From Castellaniella defragrans (GTDB lineage: Bacteria > Pseudomonadota > Gammaproteobacteria > Burkholderiales > Burkholderiaceae_B), in assembly GCF_014203015.1 (NCBI RefSeq), contig NZ_JACHIB010000004.1, positions 179,376-243,375 on the forward strand: a DNA stretch of 64,000 bases, written 5' to 3'. Of the stretch, positions 8,167 through 18,163 are shown piece by piece. The notes beneath the pieces were generated by a model. It made no database searches. It saw only the letters and a program-made list of their open reading frames with translations, and was not told the origin of the DNA. Both the position numbers and the translations under genes were made by a program. Within the stretch, counting starts at the first letter, position 1. Each line of letters begins with the position of its first letter.

Positions 8167-9154
8167 GGCGGTCTCCTCCGACTTCCAGGATGATCTTGCC
8201 GATATGCCGGCTGCTTTCCATCAGGCGATGCGCTTCCTGCACCTCGTCCAGCGGAAAGACGCGATGGATGACGGGCAGGCAGCGGCCCTGCGCCAGCAGG
8301 GGCCAGACGTGCGCCTCGACGTCGGCGGCGAGCGCCGTCTTCTGCGCCACCGAGCGGGCCCGCAGGGTGGAGCCGGTGATCGTCAGGCGCCGCAGCATCA
8401 CCGGCATGAAGTCGAATTCCGTCCTGCTGCCCTGCAGGAAGGCGATCTGCACCAGCCGCCCTTCCAGGGCCAGGCACCGGATGTTGCGCGCGATGTAGCC
8501 GCCCCCCACCATGTCCAGGATCATGTCCACGCCGCGGCCGTCCGTCAGCGCCTCGATTTCCGCGACGAAGTCCTGCGTGCGGTAGTCGATGGCCGCCTCG
8601 GCGCCGAAGCGGCGGCAGGCGGCGGCCTTGTCCGCGTTGCCCACGGTGGTGAACACGCGCGCGCCGAACGCCCGGGCAAGCTGGATGGCCGTCAGGCCGA
8701 TGCCGCTGGAGCCGCCATGGACCAGGATCGTCTCGTTGTCCCGCAGCCGGCCGCGCTGGAAGACATTGGTCCAGACCGTGAAATAGTTTTCCGGCAGGGC
8801 GCTCGCCTGGATCATGTCCAGCCCGCGGGGCACGGGCAGGCAGTGCCCCGCGTCGACCACGCAGTATTCGGCATAGCCGCCGCCGGGCGTCAGGGCGCAG
8901 ACCGGATCCCCGGCCTTCCACCGCGTCACCCCCTCGCCCACCGCCGCGACGCGCCCGGAGACTTCCAGTCCCAGGTAGGGCGAGGCATCGGCCGGCGGCG
9001 GATAGGAGCCCGAACGCTGCAGGATGTCGGGCCGGTTGACGCCGGCATACTGGACCGCGATCGAGACCTGGCCGGGCGCCGGCTCGGGCACCGGGGCCTC
9101 GACCACGCGCAGCGAGGAAGCATCGCCGCCCTTGCCATGATCGATCAGTTTCAT
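8156..9154 (-). CDS. NAD(P)H quinone oxidoreductase-like (PIG3/QOR family MDR protein)
   Basis: This 332-residue medium-chain dehydrogenase/reductase lacks structural-zinc cysteines and has the QOR/PIG3 features: an N-terminal RVVEAPVPEPAPGQVSIAVQYAGVNRPDILQR segment and the nucleotide motif LVHGGSSGIGLTAIQLA. The reading frame is open to 9277, but that would put the start inside an operator palindrome. ATG 9154 (MKLIDHGKGG) has a GGGGAGAG site and the usual family length, so I use it. It is the first gene of the operon that ends with BKACE and lies just below two LacI-type operators. Family members reduce quinones or enones; the role here may be dehydrogenation of a ring or enone intermediate. 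Confidence 0.86.
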   Translation of the reverse strand: MKLIDHGKGGDASSLRVVEAPVPEPAPGQVSIAVQYAGVNRPDILQRSGSYPPPADASPYLGLEVSGRVAAVGEGVTRWKAGDPVCALTPGGGYAEYCVVDAGHCLPVPRGLDMIQASALPENYFTVWTNVFQRGRLRDNETILVHGGSSGIGLTAIQLARAFGARVFTTVGNADKAAACRRFGAEAAIDYRTQDFVAEIEALTDGRGVDMILDMVGGGYIARNIRCLALEGRLVQIAFLQGSRTEFDFMPVMLRRLTITGSTLRARSVAQKTALAADVEAHVWPLLAQGRCLPVIHRVFPLDEVQEAHRLMESSRHIGKIILEVGGDRHAA

Positions 9155-9257
9155 CGTCTCTCCCCCACGCTCTTTTCCGCCATCGTTCCCTCCATCCCTT
9201 GCCGGAAATCCGCCCTGAAAAATGCCCTGGACATTGTCCTGAAAACCGCCCTGGAAA

Positions 9258-9271
9258 TTGAAGCGCTTCAA
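9258..9271. promoter_or_regulatory. LacI-type operator, copy 1
   Basis: TTGAAGCGCTTCAA is a perfect 14-bp palindrome with the CG centre usual for LacI-family operators. It is identical to the site at 27170-27183 beside the LacI regulator gene. It lies in the promoter gap upstream of the QOR-to-BKACE operon. Confidence 0.75.
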
Positions 9272-9286
9272 ATTCACGATCGATTA

Positions 9287-9295
9287 TGAAGCGCT

Positions 9296-9298
<3 letters not shown>
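9287..9298. promoter_or_regulatory. LacI-type operator, copy 2
   Basis: TGAAGCGCTTCA, a perfect 12-bp palindrome centred 28 bp from copy 1, overlaps the stop codon of the dihydrolipoyl dehydrogenase gene (9296-9298). Two neighbouring sites suggest cooperative repression of the downstream minus-strand operon. Confidence 0.72.
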
Positions 9299-10705
<1,407 letters not shown>

Positions 10706-10712
10706 GGCGGCC

Positions 10713-12095
10713 TCAGATCAGGATGCCCAGGGGCGCCTCGATCAGGCGCCGGAAGATTTTCAGCCAGCGGGCGGCCAGTGCGCCGTCGATGGCGCGATGG
10801 TCCACGGACAGCGTCACCGACATCATCGAGGCCGCCGCGAGCTGGCCCTGCGCATCCACCACGGCCCGCCGCTCGGTCGCGCCCACCGCCAGGATGGCGG
10901 CCTGCGGCGGATTGATGATGGCGGCGAATTCCCGCACGCCGTGCATCCCCAGGTTGCTGACGGTGAAGCTGCCGCCCTGGTATTCCTGCGGCTGCAGGCG
11001 GCCCTCGCGGGCGCGCTGCGCCAGGCGGGCGATGTCCGCGCTGATGGCCGACAGGGACCGGCCCTCGGCCTGCCGCACGATGGGCGTGATCAGGCCGTTC
11101 TCGGTGGCCACCGCCACCGAGATGTCCACGGCGGCATGCCGCAGCAGGGCCTCGTCGGTCCAGCTCACGTTCATGTCGGGCAGCTCCGCCAGCGCCACGG
11201 CGGCCGCCTTGACGATCATGTCGTTCACGGAGATGCGCCGCGGCGCGCCCGCGTTGATGGTCTCGCGCAAGGCCAGCAGCTCGTCCATCCGGCAATCGGC
11301 GCGCAGGTAGAAGTGCGGCACCGACGTCTTGCTTTCGAGCAGGCGCCGGGCGATGGTGCGGCGCATCGCCGAATGCGGGATGCGGGTCGCCCCGGCCTCC
11401 GCCGCGGGAACGGCGGGCGCCGGCGCCGCGGCCTGTGGCGCAACGGCGGGCGCCGCGGCCGGCTGCGCGGGGACGGACGCGGCCGCCGCGGGCGCCGCGG
11501 CGGGCGGGCGCGCCAGCGCCGCCCGCACGTCGCGCTTGACGATGCGGCCATGGGGCCCGCTGCCCGGCAGTCCCCGCAGGTCCAGCCCCGCTTCGGCCGC
11601 CAGCCGGCGGGCCAGCGGGCTGGCGAAGAGGCGGCCGCCGGCCGGACCGGCGGGCGCAGAAGCGGCGGGCGCGGACGCGGGAGCCGCGGCGGCCGAAGCG
11701 ATGCCGGCGGGCGCCGATGCTTCGTCCGGGACGGCGGCGGAGGCCGGAGCCCCGGCCGGTACGGCAGCCGAAGCGGCGGCCTGGGCCGTGGCCGGGTCGG
11801 CGGGCCCCGCGCCGGCCGCCTGGCTCAGCAAGGCGTCGATATCCGCGGCCTGCTCGCCCGGCGCCAGCAGCACCCCGATGGGGGCGGCCACGGCGGCCGC
11901 CTGTCCGGCCGGCACCAGGATCCGGCCCAGGACGCCCGCGGCCTCCGCGGTGAACTCGATGACCGCCTTGTCGGTCTCGATGTCCGCCAGCGCGTCGCCG
12001 ACGGCGACCGGGTCGCCCTCCGCCTTGGCCCAGGACACGATGGTGGCGGACTCCATGTTGGCGGCGACTTCCGGCATGTGCAACAGAATGGCCAT
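10713..12095 (-). CDS. 2-oxo acid dehydrogenase E2 (dihydrolipoamide acyltransferase)
   Basis: This 460-residue protein has one N-terminal lipoyl domain (lipoylated lysine in DIETDKAVIEFTAEAAG), a long Ala/Pro-rich linker, an E3/E1-binding domain (FASPLARRLAAEAGLDLRGL), a second linker and a C-terminal catalytic domain with the active-site DHRAIDG. It accepts the acyl group from E1 and transfers it to CoA. Sequence alone does not fix the acyl group (acetyl, acetoin-derived or branched). A GGGAGGA site precedes the ATG. It lies between E1 and E3 on the minus strand. Confidence 0.92.
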   Translation of the reverse strand: MAILLHMPEVAANMESATIVSWAKAEGDPVAVGDALADIETDKAVIEFTAEAAGVLGRILVPAGQAAAVAAPIGVLLAPGEQAADIDALLSQAAGAGPADPATAQAAASAAVPAGAPASAAVPDEASAPAGIASAAAAPASAPAASAPAGPAGGRLFASPLARRLAAEAGLDLRGLPGSGPHGRIVKRDVRAALARPPAAAPAAAASVPAQPAAAPAVAPQAAAPAPAVPAAEAGATRIPHSAMRRTIARRLLESKTSVPHFYLRADCRMDELLALRETINAGAPRRISVNDMIVKAAAVALAELPDMNVSWTDEALLRHAAVDISVAVATENGLITPIVRQAEGRSLSAISADIARLAQRAREGRLQPQEYQGGSFTVSNLGMHGVREFAAIINPPQAAILAVGATERRAVVDAQGQLAAASMMSVTLSVDHRAIDGALAARWLKIFRRLIEAPLGILI

Positions 12096-12133
12096 CTCAA
12101 TTCCTCCCCTGCTTCCGATTCATTCCCATCTCC

Positions 12134-14338
12134 TCAGCCCTGGCCGCGCACGGGGGCGCCCTGGCCGCGCATGACGCGCTCCAGGCCTTCCACGACTTCC
12201 TCGGTGCGCGCGCAGGCGGCGCGCTCCAGCACCTTGGAGATGCTGGGCGAGGCCTCGCCCCCGGTGACGCGCTGGACGGGCTGGTCCAGCCAGTCGAAGA
12301 AGCGCCGCTGGATCTCGTCGGCCAGCCAGCCGCCGTAGGACGTGCCCTGCGCGCCCTGCTCGACGATCAGCACGTTGTTCGTCTTGCGGATGCTGGCGCC
12401 GATCGTCTCCCAATCCAGGCTGGCGCGATCCAGCCAGCGCAGATCGACGACCTCGGCATCGACGCCCGTGCGTTCGACCGCCTCCAGGGCGTGCCAGACC
12501 ATCGACAGGTAGGTGAGCACCGTGACCTCGGCGCCCGCGCGGCGCACGGCCGCCTTGCCGAACGCGGTCTGGTAGTCGAAGTCGTCCACGGGCGCCGGGC
12601 CGCTGGCGGCGTAGAGGTCCACGTGCTCGATGACCAGCACCGGGTCCTCCAGCTGCAGCGCGGCATTCATGAGGCCGACGTAGTCGAACGGCGTGGACGG
12701 CGCGACGATGCGCCAGCCCGGGCTGGTGACGAAGATGCCGGCGGGATCCATCGAGTGCTGCGAGCCGTAGCCGGTGCCCATCGCGACCTTGGAGCGCAGC
12801 ACCAGCGGGACGTCGATGTCGCCGCCGAACATGTGCCGCGCCTTGCCGATCTGGTTGAACACCTGGTCGGCCGCGACCCAGAGGAAATCGGGATACATGA
12901 ATTCCACCACCGGCCGGAAGCGGCCGTCCATCGCCATGCCGCCGCCCAGGCCGGCGAAGGCGTTCTCGCTGATGGGCGTGCCCAGCACGCGGCTGGGGTA
13001 CTTGTCCTTCAGGCCCCGCGTCGCGCCGTTGGTGCCGCCCTTCAGGCGGTGCACGTCCTCGCCCAGCACGACGATGCGCGCGTCGGCCGCCATGCGGCGG
13101 TCCATCGTCTCGGCCACGACGTCGATGAACTTGCGCTCCCGCAGCTCGCCCCGGAAGGTGGATTCCTCCTCGCAGCGCGCGCCCTGCAATTCGCGCAGGT
13201 CGCCGCGCAGGCCCACGTCGCGGAAGCCCGGATCGGGCCAGAGTTCGGGGCGGATGCGCTTCTTGCCCGCCTTGCCGGCCGGATCGGGCTCGGTCAGGGC
13301 CTCGACCGCGTCCTGCATGGCGGCCTGCATGCGCGCGCGCAGGGCGTCGACCTCCGCCGCCTCGATCAGGCGCAGCTTCTGCATGCGCGCGGCCAGCTGG
13401 TCCAGCGGGTCCCGCTTGCGCCAGGCCGCCTCCTCCTCCTTGCTGCGATAGCCGAAGGCGCTGCCCGGGAAGCCGCCATTCTGGTGCAGGAAGCGGTAGA
13501 CGTCCGCCTCGATCACGGTCGGCCCCCTGCCGGCGCGCATGTGCGCCAGCGCCTGCTGCATGGCCAGGTGGACGGCGTACGCGTCCATCCCGTCCACCTT
13601 CCAGCTGGGGATGTTGAACGCCGCGCCGCGCGCCGACAGGCGGGGCTCGGCGGTCGCCTCCTCGACGTGGGTGGACACCGCGTAGCGGTTGTTCTCGATG
13701 AAGAAGCACAGGGGCAGCTTCCAGGCGGCGGCCAGGTTCATCGTCTCGAGCACCGAGCCGATGTTGACGGCGCCGTCGCCGAAGAAGGTGACCGCCACCG
13801 CATCGGTGCCCGCATGCCGGTGCGCCCAGGCCGAGCCCGCGGCCAGCGGCACGCCGCCGCCGACGATGGCATTGGTGCCCGTGACGCCGGCCTCGTCCCA
13901 GCGCAGGTGCATCGAGCCCCCGCGCCCATGGCAGAAGCCCTGCGACAGCCCCAGGATCTCGGCCAGCGTGCGCTGCAGCAGGGCCCGCACGGCGGGCGGC
14001 AGCTCGGCGCGCGGGTCCACGCCCGCGGGCATGAGGTGCGCCAGGGCCTTGGACAGGAAATGATGGTGGCCGCGATGCGAGCCGTTGACCTGGTCGGCGG
14101 AAGTCAGCAGGGCCAGGGCGCCGGCCGCGCCGCCTTCCTGGCCGATGCTGGAGTGCGCCGGGCCGTGGACCAGGCCGTCGAGCGCCAGCCCCACCACGGT
14201 TTCCTCGAACGCCCGGATCAGGTGCATGTGCGACAGCAGCGTCCCCAGCACGGCGGGATCGGCGGCCTTCCAGTCGGCCTGCGTGACGCGCAGTTCCACC
14301 CAGGGCGAGGCCGGGGCCAGTGAAATCAGTTCAGGCAT
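12134..14338 (-). CDS. 2-oxo acid dehydrogenase E1, alpha and beta subunits fused
   Basis: This 734-residue thiamine-diphosphate enzyme joins E1 alpha (about residues 1-350) and E1 beta (about 400-734) in one chain. The alpha half shows SSIGQEGGAAGA, the HGRGGSMH segment and the TPP motif FFGDGAVNIGSVLETMNLA with IENN. The beta half shows ARIVVLGEDV, ENAFAGLGGGMAMDGRFRPVVEFMYPDFL and GYGSQHSMDP. The joining segment is charged (EPDPAGKAGKKRIRPELW). The start at 14338 (MPELISLAP) has GGAGAG upstream; a longer open frame to 14764 is spurious because it overlaps the SDR. It decarboxylates a 2-oxoacid or acetoin-like substrate and loads E2. Confidence 0.9.
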   Translation of the reverse strand: MPELISLAPASPWVELRVTQADWKAADPAVLGTLLSHMHLIRAFEETVVGLALDGLVHGPAHSSIGQEGGAAGALALLTSADQVNGSHRGHHHFLSKALAHLMPAGVDPRAELPPAVRALLQRTLAEILGLSQGFCHGRGGSMHLRWDEAGVTGTNAIVGGGVPLAAGSAWAHRHAGTDAVAVTFFGDGAVNIGSVLETMNLAAAWKLPLCFFIENNRYAVSTHVEEATAEPRLSARGAAFNIPSWKVDGMDAYAVHLAMQQALAHMRAGRGPTVIEADVYRFLHQNGGFPGSAFGYRSKEEEAAWRKRDPLDQLAARMQKLRLIEAAEVDALRARMQAAMQDAVEALTEPDPAGKAGKKRIRPELWPDPGFRDVGLRGDLRELQGARCEEESTFRGELRERKFIDVVAETMDRRMAADARIVVLGEDVHRLKGGTNGATRGLKDKYPSRVLGTPISENAFAGLGGGMAMDGRFRPVVEFMYPDFLWVAADQVFNQIGKARHMFGGDIDVPLVLRSKVAMGTGYGSQHSMDPAGIFVTSPGWRIVAPSTPFDYVGLMNAALQLEDPVLVIEHVDLYAASGPAPVDDFDYQTAFGKAAVRRAGAEVTVLTYLSMVWHALEAVERTGVDAEVVDLRWLDRASLDWETIGASIRKTNNVLIVEQGAQGTSYGGWLADEIQRRFFDWLDQPVQRVTGGEASPSISKVLERAACARTEEVVEGLERVMRGQGAPVRGQG

Positions 14339-14358
14339 GAATACTCTCCACAACAGGA

Positions 14359-15228
14359 TCAGATGTAGCTGTAGGCGGACCAGCCGCCATCGGCCAGCGC
14401 CACGTGGCCATTGATGAAGGCGGCGTGGTCGCTCGCCAGGAACAGGCCCAGCGCGGCGATTTCCTCCGGCGTGCCCAGCCGGCCGCTGGGCGTGCGCCGC
14501 GCCAGCGCGTCCAGGTCCATGCGCCCGCGCGCCACCAGGTCGTCGACCAGGGCGGTGCGGACGTAGCCGGGCGCGATGGCGTTGACCCGCACGCCCAGGG
14601 GGCCCCATTCGATGGCCAGCGACTTGCTCAGCATGGCGACCGCCGCCTTGGTGGCGCAATAGGCCGCGCGTTCGGGGGCGGCCACCACGCCGTACATGGA
14701 AGCCATGTTCAGGATCACGCCCCCGCCGCGGGCGACCATGCGCCGGGCGGCCGCCTGGGCGCAATAGAAGACGCCGTTCAGATTGACGTCCACCGCCTTG
14801 CGCCAGGCCTCGCCCGACAGCTCCAGCGTCGGGCAGTTCATCGAGATCCCGGCATTGTTGAGCAGGACGTCCACCCGCCCCCAGGCCTGTTCGACGGCCT
14901 CGAACGCCCGCTCGACCGCCGGCTGCTCGTCGACGGCGGCGACCTGCGCCAGGATCGGCACCTGCGGCGCCGCGGCCCGCAGCCGGCCGGCGGCGGCTTC
15001 CAGCGCCGCGCCGTCGACGTCCAGCAGCGCCAGACGCGCGCCGCAGGCGGAAAACGCGTGCGCCATGGCCAGGCCGATGCCGCTGGCCGCCCCCGTGATC
15101 AGGACCACCTTGTCCCGCAGTCCCGCGAAGCCCTGGCCGCGGGCCAGGGCCTGCAGGGCCTCGATCGAGTAGGGCGCATCGGGGAAGGACGCATCCCGGG
15201 AGGAAGCATTCGTGTGGGAAGCGTTCAT
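14359..15228 (-). CDS. SDR family oxidoreductase
   Basis: This 289-residue SDR shows TGAASGIG, an acidic residue in LALLDVDG (NAD preference), NNAGISMN, the serine in ILNMASMYG and YCATK. The start at 15228 (MNASHTNASS) overlaps the stop of the upstream LivF gene as ATGA, so translation is likely coupled. The N-terminus carries a serine-rich stretch before the Rossmann fold. Its place between the transporter genes and the E1 gene suggests that it oxidises the imported hydroxy compound to the 2-keto substrate of E1; this is inference. Confidence 0.87.
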   Translation of the reverse strand: MNASHTNASSRDASFPDAPYSIEALQALARGQGFAGLRDKVVLITGAASGIGLAMAHAFSACGARLALLDVDGAALEAAAGRLRAAAPQVPILAQVAAVDEQPAVERAFEAVEQAWGRVDVLLNNAGISMNCPTLELSGEAWRKAVDVNLNGVFYCAQAAARRMVARGGGVILNMASMYGVVAAPERAAYCATKAAVAMLSKSLAIEWGPLGVRVNAIAPGYVRTALVDDLVARGRMDLDALARRTPSGRLGTPEEIAALGLFLASDHAAFINGHVALADGGWSAYSYI

Positions 15229-16052
15229 ACGGCCAGCCAGTCCTTGAGCAATTGCGGGCGTTCGGTCAATTCCGCCGGGGTGCCGCTGAAGACGACGTGG
15301 CCGTGGCCCAGCAGGCACACGTCGGTGGAAATCCTCATGGCGATGGTGAGTTTCTGTTCCACCAGGATCACCGAGACCCCATGGCGGTGGATGTCCTGGA
15401 TGGCCTCGCCCACGACCTCGACGATCTTGGGCGCCAGGCCTTCCGTGGGTTCGTCGATCATGATGAGCCGCGGATTGCCCAGCAGCGACCGGCAGATCGT
15501 GAGCATCTGCTGCTCGCCGCCCGAGAGGTTGCCGGCGAGCGTGTTGCGGCGCTCCTTCAGGCGCGGGAAATAGTCGAACATGCGCTCGACGGACCAGCGT
15601 GCGATGCCCTCGCGGGCCGCCTGCATGCCCATGATCAGGTTTTCCTCGACGCTCAGGTTGGCGAAGACCTCGCGTTCCTCGGGCACGTAGGCCATGCCCC
15701 GGCGCGCGATGGCGTAGGGCGGCAGGCCCGCCAGCTCCGCGCCGTCGAACAGCACCTGGCCGGCGCTGGGCGGCACCAGACCCATCAGCGCCTTCAGGGT
15801 GGTGGACCGCCCCGAGCCGTTGCGGCCCAGCAGGCTGAGCACCTGGCCATGTCCGACCTCGAAATCCACGCCCCGCAGGATGTGGCTCTTGCCGTAGTGC
15901 GCATGCAGGCCGCGCACGCTCAGCAGCGCCTGCGCCTGCGACTGCGACTGCATCCGCGCCTCCGACTGCATCCGCGCCTCCGACTGCATCCGCGCCTGCC
16001 CTTCGCTTCGCGCGGCGTGGCGCTCGTCCTTCATGCCCCGTTCGTCCTTCAT
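15225..16052 (-). CDS. ABC transporter ATP-binding protein, LivF type (Walker A Lys replaced by Arg)
   Basis: This 275-residue ATPase is the LivF partner of a branched-chain amino acid type importer. The signature is NLSGGEQQMLTICRSLL and Walker B is RLIMIDEPTEGL, both intact. The P-loop, however, reads GRNGSGRSTT: the lysine that contacts ATP phosphates is arginine (codon CGG on the coding strand). The N-terminus is unusual, with MKDERG followed by MKDER and three ARMQS(E) repeats before LLSVRGLHAHYGK. ATG 16052 overlaps the LivG stop (ATGA); ATG 16034 is an alternative start. It is the last gene of the SBP-LivH-LivM-LivG-LivF run. Confidence 0.88.
   Translation of the reverse strand: MKDERGMKDERHAARSEGQARMQSEARMQSEARMQSQSQAQALLSVRGLHAHYGKSHILRGVDFEVGHGQVLSLLGRNGSGRSTTLKALMGLVPPSAGQVLFDGAELAGLPPYAIARRGMAYVPEEREVFANLSVEENLIMGMQAAREGIARWSVERMFDYFPRLKERRNTLAGNLSGGEQQMLTICRSLLGNPRLIMIDEPTEGLAPKIVEVVGEAIQDIHRHGVSVILVEQKLTIAMRISTDVCLLGHGHVVFSGTPAELTERPQLLKDWLAV
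15945..15998. repeat. 18-bp tandem repeat in livF N-terminal coding region
   Basis: The unit CATCCGCGCCTCCGACTG occurs at 15951-15968 and 15969-15986, followed by a partial copy to 15998 and preceded by a partial one. It encodes the ARMQSE repeats at the N-terminus of the LivF-type ATPase. The array is in frame, so length changes would not disrupt the protein. Confidence 0.85.
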
Positions 16053-16927
16053 ACCGAGACCTCCGTGCCCAGATACGCTTCCTGCACCTGCCGGTTGGCG
16101 CGGATCTCGTCGGGCGTGCCCGTGGCGATGATCTGGCCGTAGACCAGCACGCTGACGCGGTCGCTCAGGGAAAACACCACATCCATGTCATGCTCCACGA
16201 TCATCAGGGTGCGCCGGGCCGTCAGCTGGCGGATCAGGCCGACGGTGTAGTCGGTTTCCTCGCGCGACATGCCCGCCATCGGTTCGTCCAGCAGCACGAC
16301 GCGCGGATCGGACGCCAGCGCCATGCCGATCTCCAGCGACCGCTGCTCGGAATAGGACAGCTCGCCCGCCAGGACGTCGCGCGACTTCAGCAGGCGCAGT
16401 TCCTCCAGCAGCTGCTCGGTTTCCTCGGTGATCCGCCGCACCTGGGCCACCCGGCGCCAGAAGTTGTATTGCAGGCCGTAGCGGCGCAGGATGCCGAAGC
16501 GCAGGTTCTCGAACACGCTGTGGCCCGGGAAGATGTTGGTGATCTGGAACGACCGCGCCAGCCCCATCCGGTTGATGACGCGCGGTTCGAGCCCCTGGAT
16601 CTGCCGGCCGTCCAGGGTGATGGTGCCCCGGGTGGGCTGCAGCTGCCCGGAGATCAGGTGGAACAGCGTGGATTTGCCGGCGCCGTTGGGGCCGATGATG
16701 GCGTGCCGCTCTCCCTCGATCAGCGCCAGGTCCACCCCGCGGATGATCTCGGTCTCGCCGAACGATTTGTGGACGCCCGCCAGCTCCAGGACCGTGCGGG
16801 CCCCGGCGGCGGGGTTGCGGGCCGCCGCGCCGTTTCGGGCCGCGTGCCCGGCCGTGCTTCCGGCGGCATTCCCGGCCGCGTTTCCGGCGACGCTCTCCGC
16901 GGCGTTTTCGACGATGGGGACATTCAT
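16049..16927 (-). CDS. ABC transporter ATP-binding protein, LivG type
   Basis: This 292-residue ATPase has Walker A GPNGAGKSTLFHLISG, a LivG-type insertion (MGLARSFQITNIFPGHSVFENLRFG), a signature-equivalent LSYSEQRSLEIGMALA, Walker B VVLLDEPMAGM and the H-loop in MIVEHDMDVVF. An Ala-rich tail of about 40 residues (AGNAAGNAAGSTAGHAA) precedes the ATPase domain; similar tails appear on other proteins in this operon. The start at 16927 overlaps the LivM stop (ATGA). It provides the intact ATP site if its LivF partner is weakened. Confidence 0.9.
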   Translation of the reverse strand: MNVPIVENAAESVAGNAAGNAAGSTAGHAARNGAAARNPAAGARTVLELAGVHKSFGETEIIRGVDLALIEGERHAIIGPNGAGKSTLFHLISGQLQPTRGTITLDGRQIQGLEPRVINRMGLARSFQITNIFPGHSVFENLRFGILRRYGLQYNFWRRVAQVRRITEETEQLLEELRLLKSRDVLAGELSYSEQRSLEIGMALASDPRVVLLDEPMAGMSREETDYTVGLIRQLTARRTLMIVEHDMDVVFSLSDRVSVLVYGQIIATGTPDEIRANRQVQEAYLGTEVSV

Positions 16928-18159
16928 GATGCGTACTCCTCGCGCAGGGCCGCCCAGCGGCGGCCGACCCACAGCACCCAGACCACGCCCAGGGCGATCA
17001 GCAGCAGCGGCGCGAGCCAGACCAGGAACTGGCCGGGCCGCAGGTTCAGGCCGAACAGCGCCACCGCCGGCCAGGGCTGGCCCGCCACCAGCAGGGACTG
17101 ATAATCCTGCGCCAGCACGACGGCGAGCATTTCCACGAGAAACACCAGGCCCGCCGCGGCCAGCAGGCAGCCGCACGCCCAGCCCGCGAACACCGCGCCC
17201 AGGCGGCCCGGGGAATGGCGGTCGCGGTGCGTGCGCCACCACCGGCCGATGCTGAACAGGCCCGCCGGCATGAACATCATCACCAGCACGAAAATCACGC
17301 CCTGGTACAGCAGCCAGGTCCGGGTCAGGTCCGAGACCGCGTAGCCGAAGAAGGTCATGACGGCCGCCCCCAGCGCCGGCCCGAAAAAGGCGCCGATGCC
17401 GCCGATGTAGGCGTTGAGCACGACCTGGGCCGACAGGTTCATGTCGAACAGCACGTAGTTCGCCGCCTCGTTGCTCATGGCCAGCAGCGCGCCCGCCAGC
17501 CCCGAGAACGCGGCCGATATCGTGAACACCATGAGGCGCAGCCTGTGGACGTCGTAGCCCAGGAAGCCCAGCCGGTGCGTATTTTCCCGCAGCCCCTCGC
17601 ACAGGCGCCCGAGCGGCGTGCGCGTGAAGTAATACAGCAGGGCGATGCCCAGCGCGGCCCAGAACAGCGTCAGGTAATAGACTTCGATCGAGGAGCCGAA
17701 GGTGAGCCCCCAGGCCGGCATCCGCATGGCGGACACGCCGCCTTCCCCGCCGAATATCCCGCTCAGGTGCGGCGCCAGGGCGTGCAGCAGTTCGGCCAGC
17801 GCCAGGGTCACCATGGCGAAATACACCCCGCTGCGCTGGGTGGAGAACCAGCCCGCCGCCACGCCCAGCAGGCCGCCGCCCACGAAGCCGGCCAGCGGCA
17901 GCAGCGGCGTGGGAAATCCCGCGATCGCCTCGACCGCGTTCATGGCGTGGATGGTGGCGAAGGTGCCGATGGCGAAATAGGCGGAATGGCCGAAGGACAG
18001 CATCCCGCCCTGCCCGGCCAGCACGTTGAACGCCGTTGCGAACAGGGCCGCGATCAGCATCTGGATGCCGGCGTTCACCAGGGTCGTCGGCAGGTACGGC
18101 GGCACGAAGAGCAGCAGGGCGAGCAGCGCCAGCAGCGTCGTTGCGTGGATCGATTTCAT
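16924..18159 (-). CDS. Branched-chain amino acid type ABC permease, LivM
   Basis: This 411-residue inner-membrane permease has multiple hydrophobic helices, beginning with TTLLALLALLLFVPPYL, and the LivM core (MLIAALFATAFNVLAGQGGMLSFGHSAYFAIGTF; ENTHRLGFLGYDVHRLRLMVFTISAAFSGLAGAL). Its C-terminus carries two extra hydrophobic stretches beyond the usual LivM end, making it longer than typical members. The start has GGGAGTAGGA upstream. It pairs with LivH, 4 bases away, to form the channel. Confidence 0.9.
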   Translation of the reverse strand: MKSIHATTLLALLALLLFVPPYLPTTLVNAGIQMLIAALFATAFNVLAGQGGMLSFGHSAYFAIGTFATIHAMNAVEAIAGFPTPLLPLAGFVGGGLLGVAAGWFSTQRSGVYFAMVTLALAELLHALAPHLSGIFGGEGGVSAMRMPAWGLTFGSSIEVYYLTLFWAALGIALLYYFTRTPLGRLCEGLRENTHRLGFLGYDVHRLRLMVFTISAAFSGLAGALLAMSNEAANYVLFDMNLSAQVVLNAYIGGIGAFFGPALGAAVMTFFGYAVSDLTRTWLLYQGVIFVLVMMFMPAGLFSIGRWWRTHRDRHSPGRLGAVFAGWACGCLLAAAGLVFLVEMLAVVLAQDYQSLLVAGQPWPAVALFGLNLRPGQFLVWLAPLLLIALGVVWVLWVGRRWAALREEYAS

Positions 18160-18163
18160 GGTC

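Noticed and set aside
9155..9277. Longer start of the QOR-like gene
   Set aside because: It would place the start codon at the operator palindrome and give a tail not found in the family; ATG 9154 has a ribosome site.
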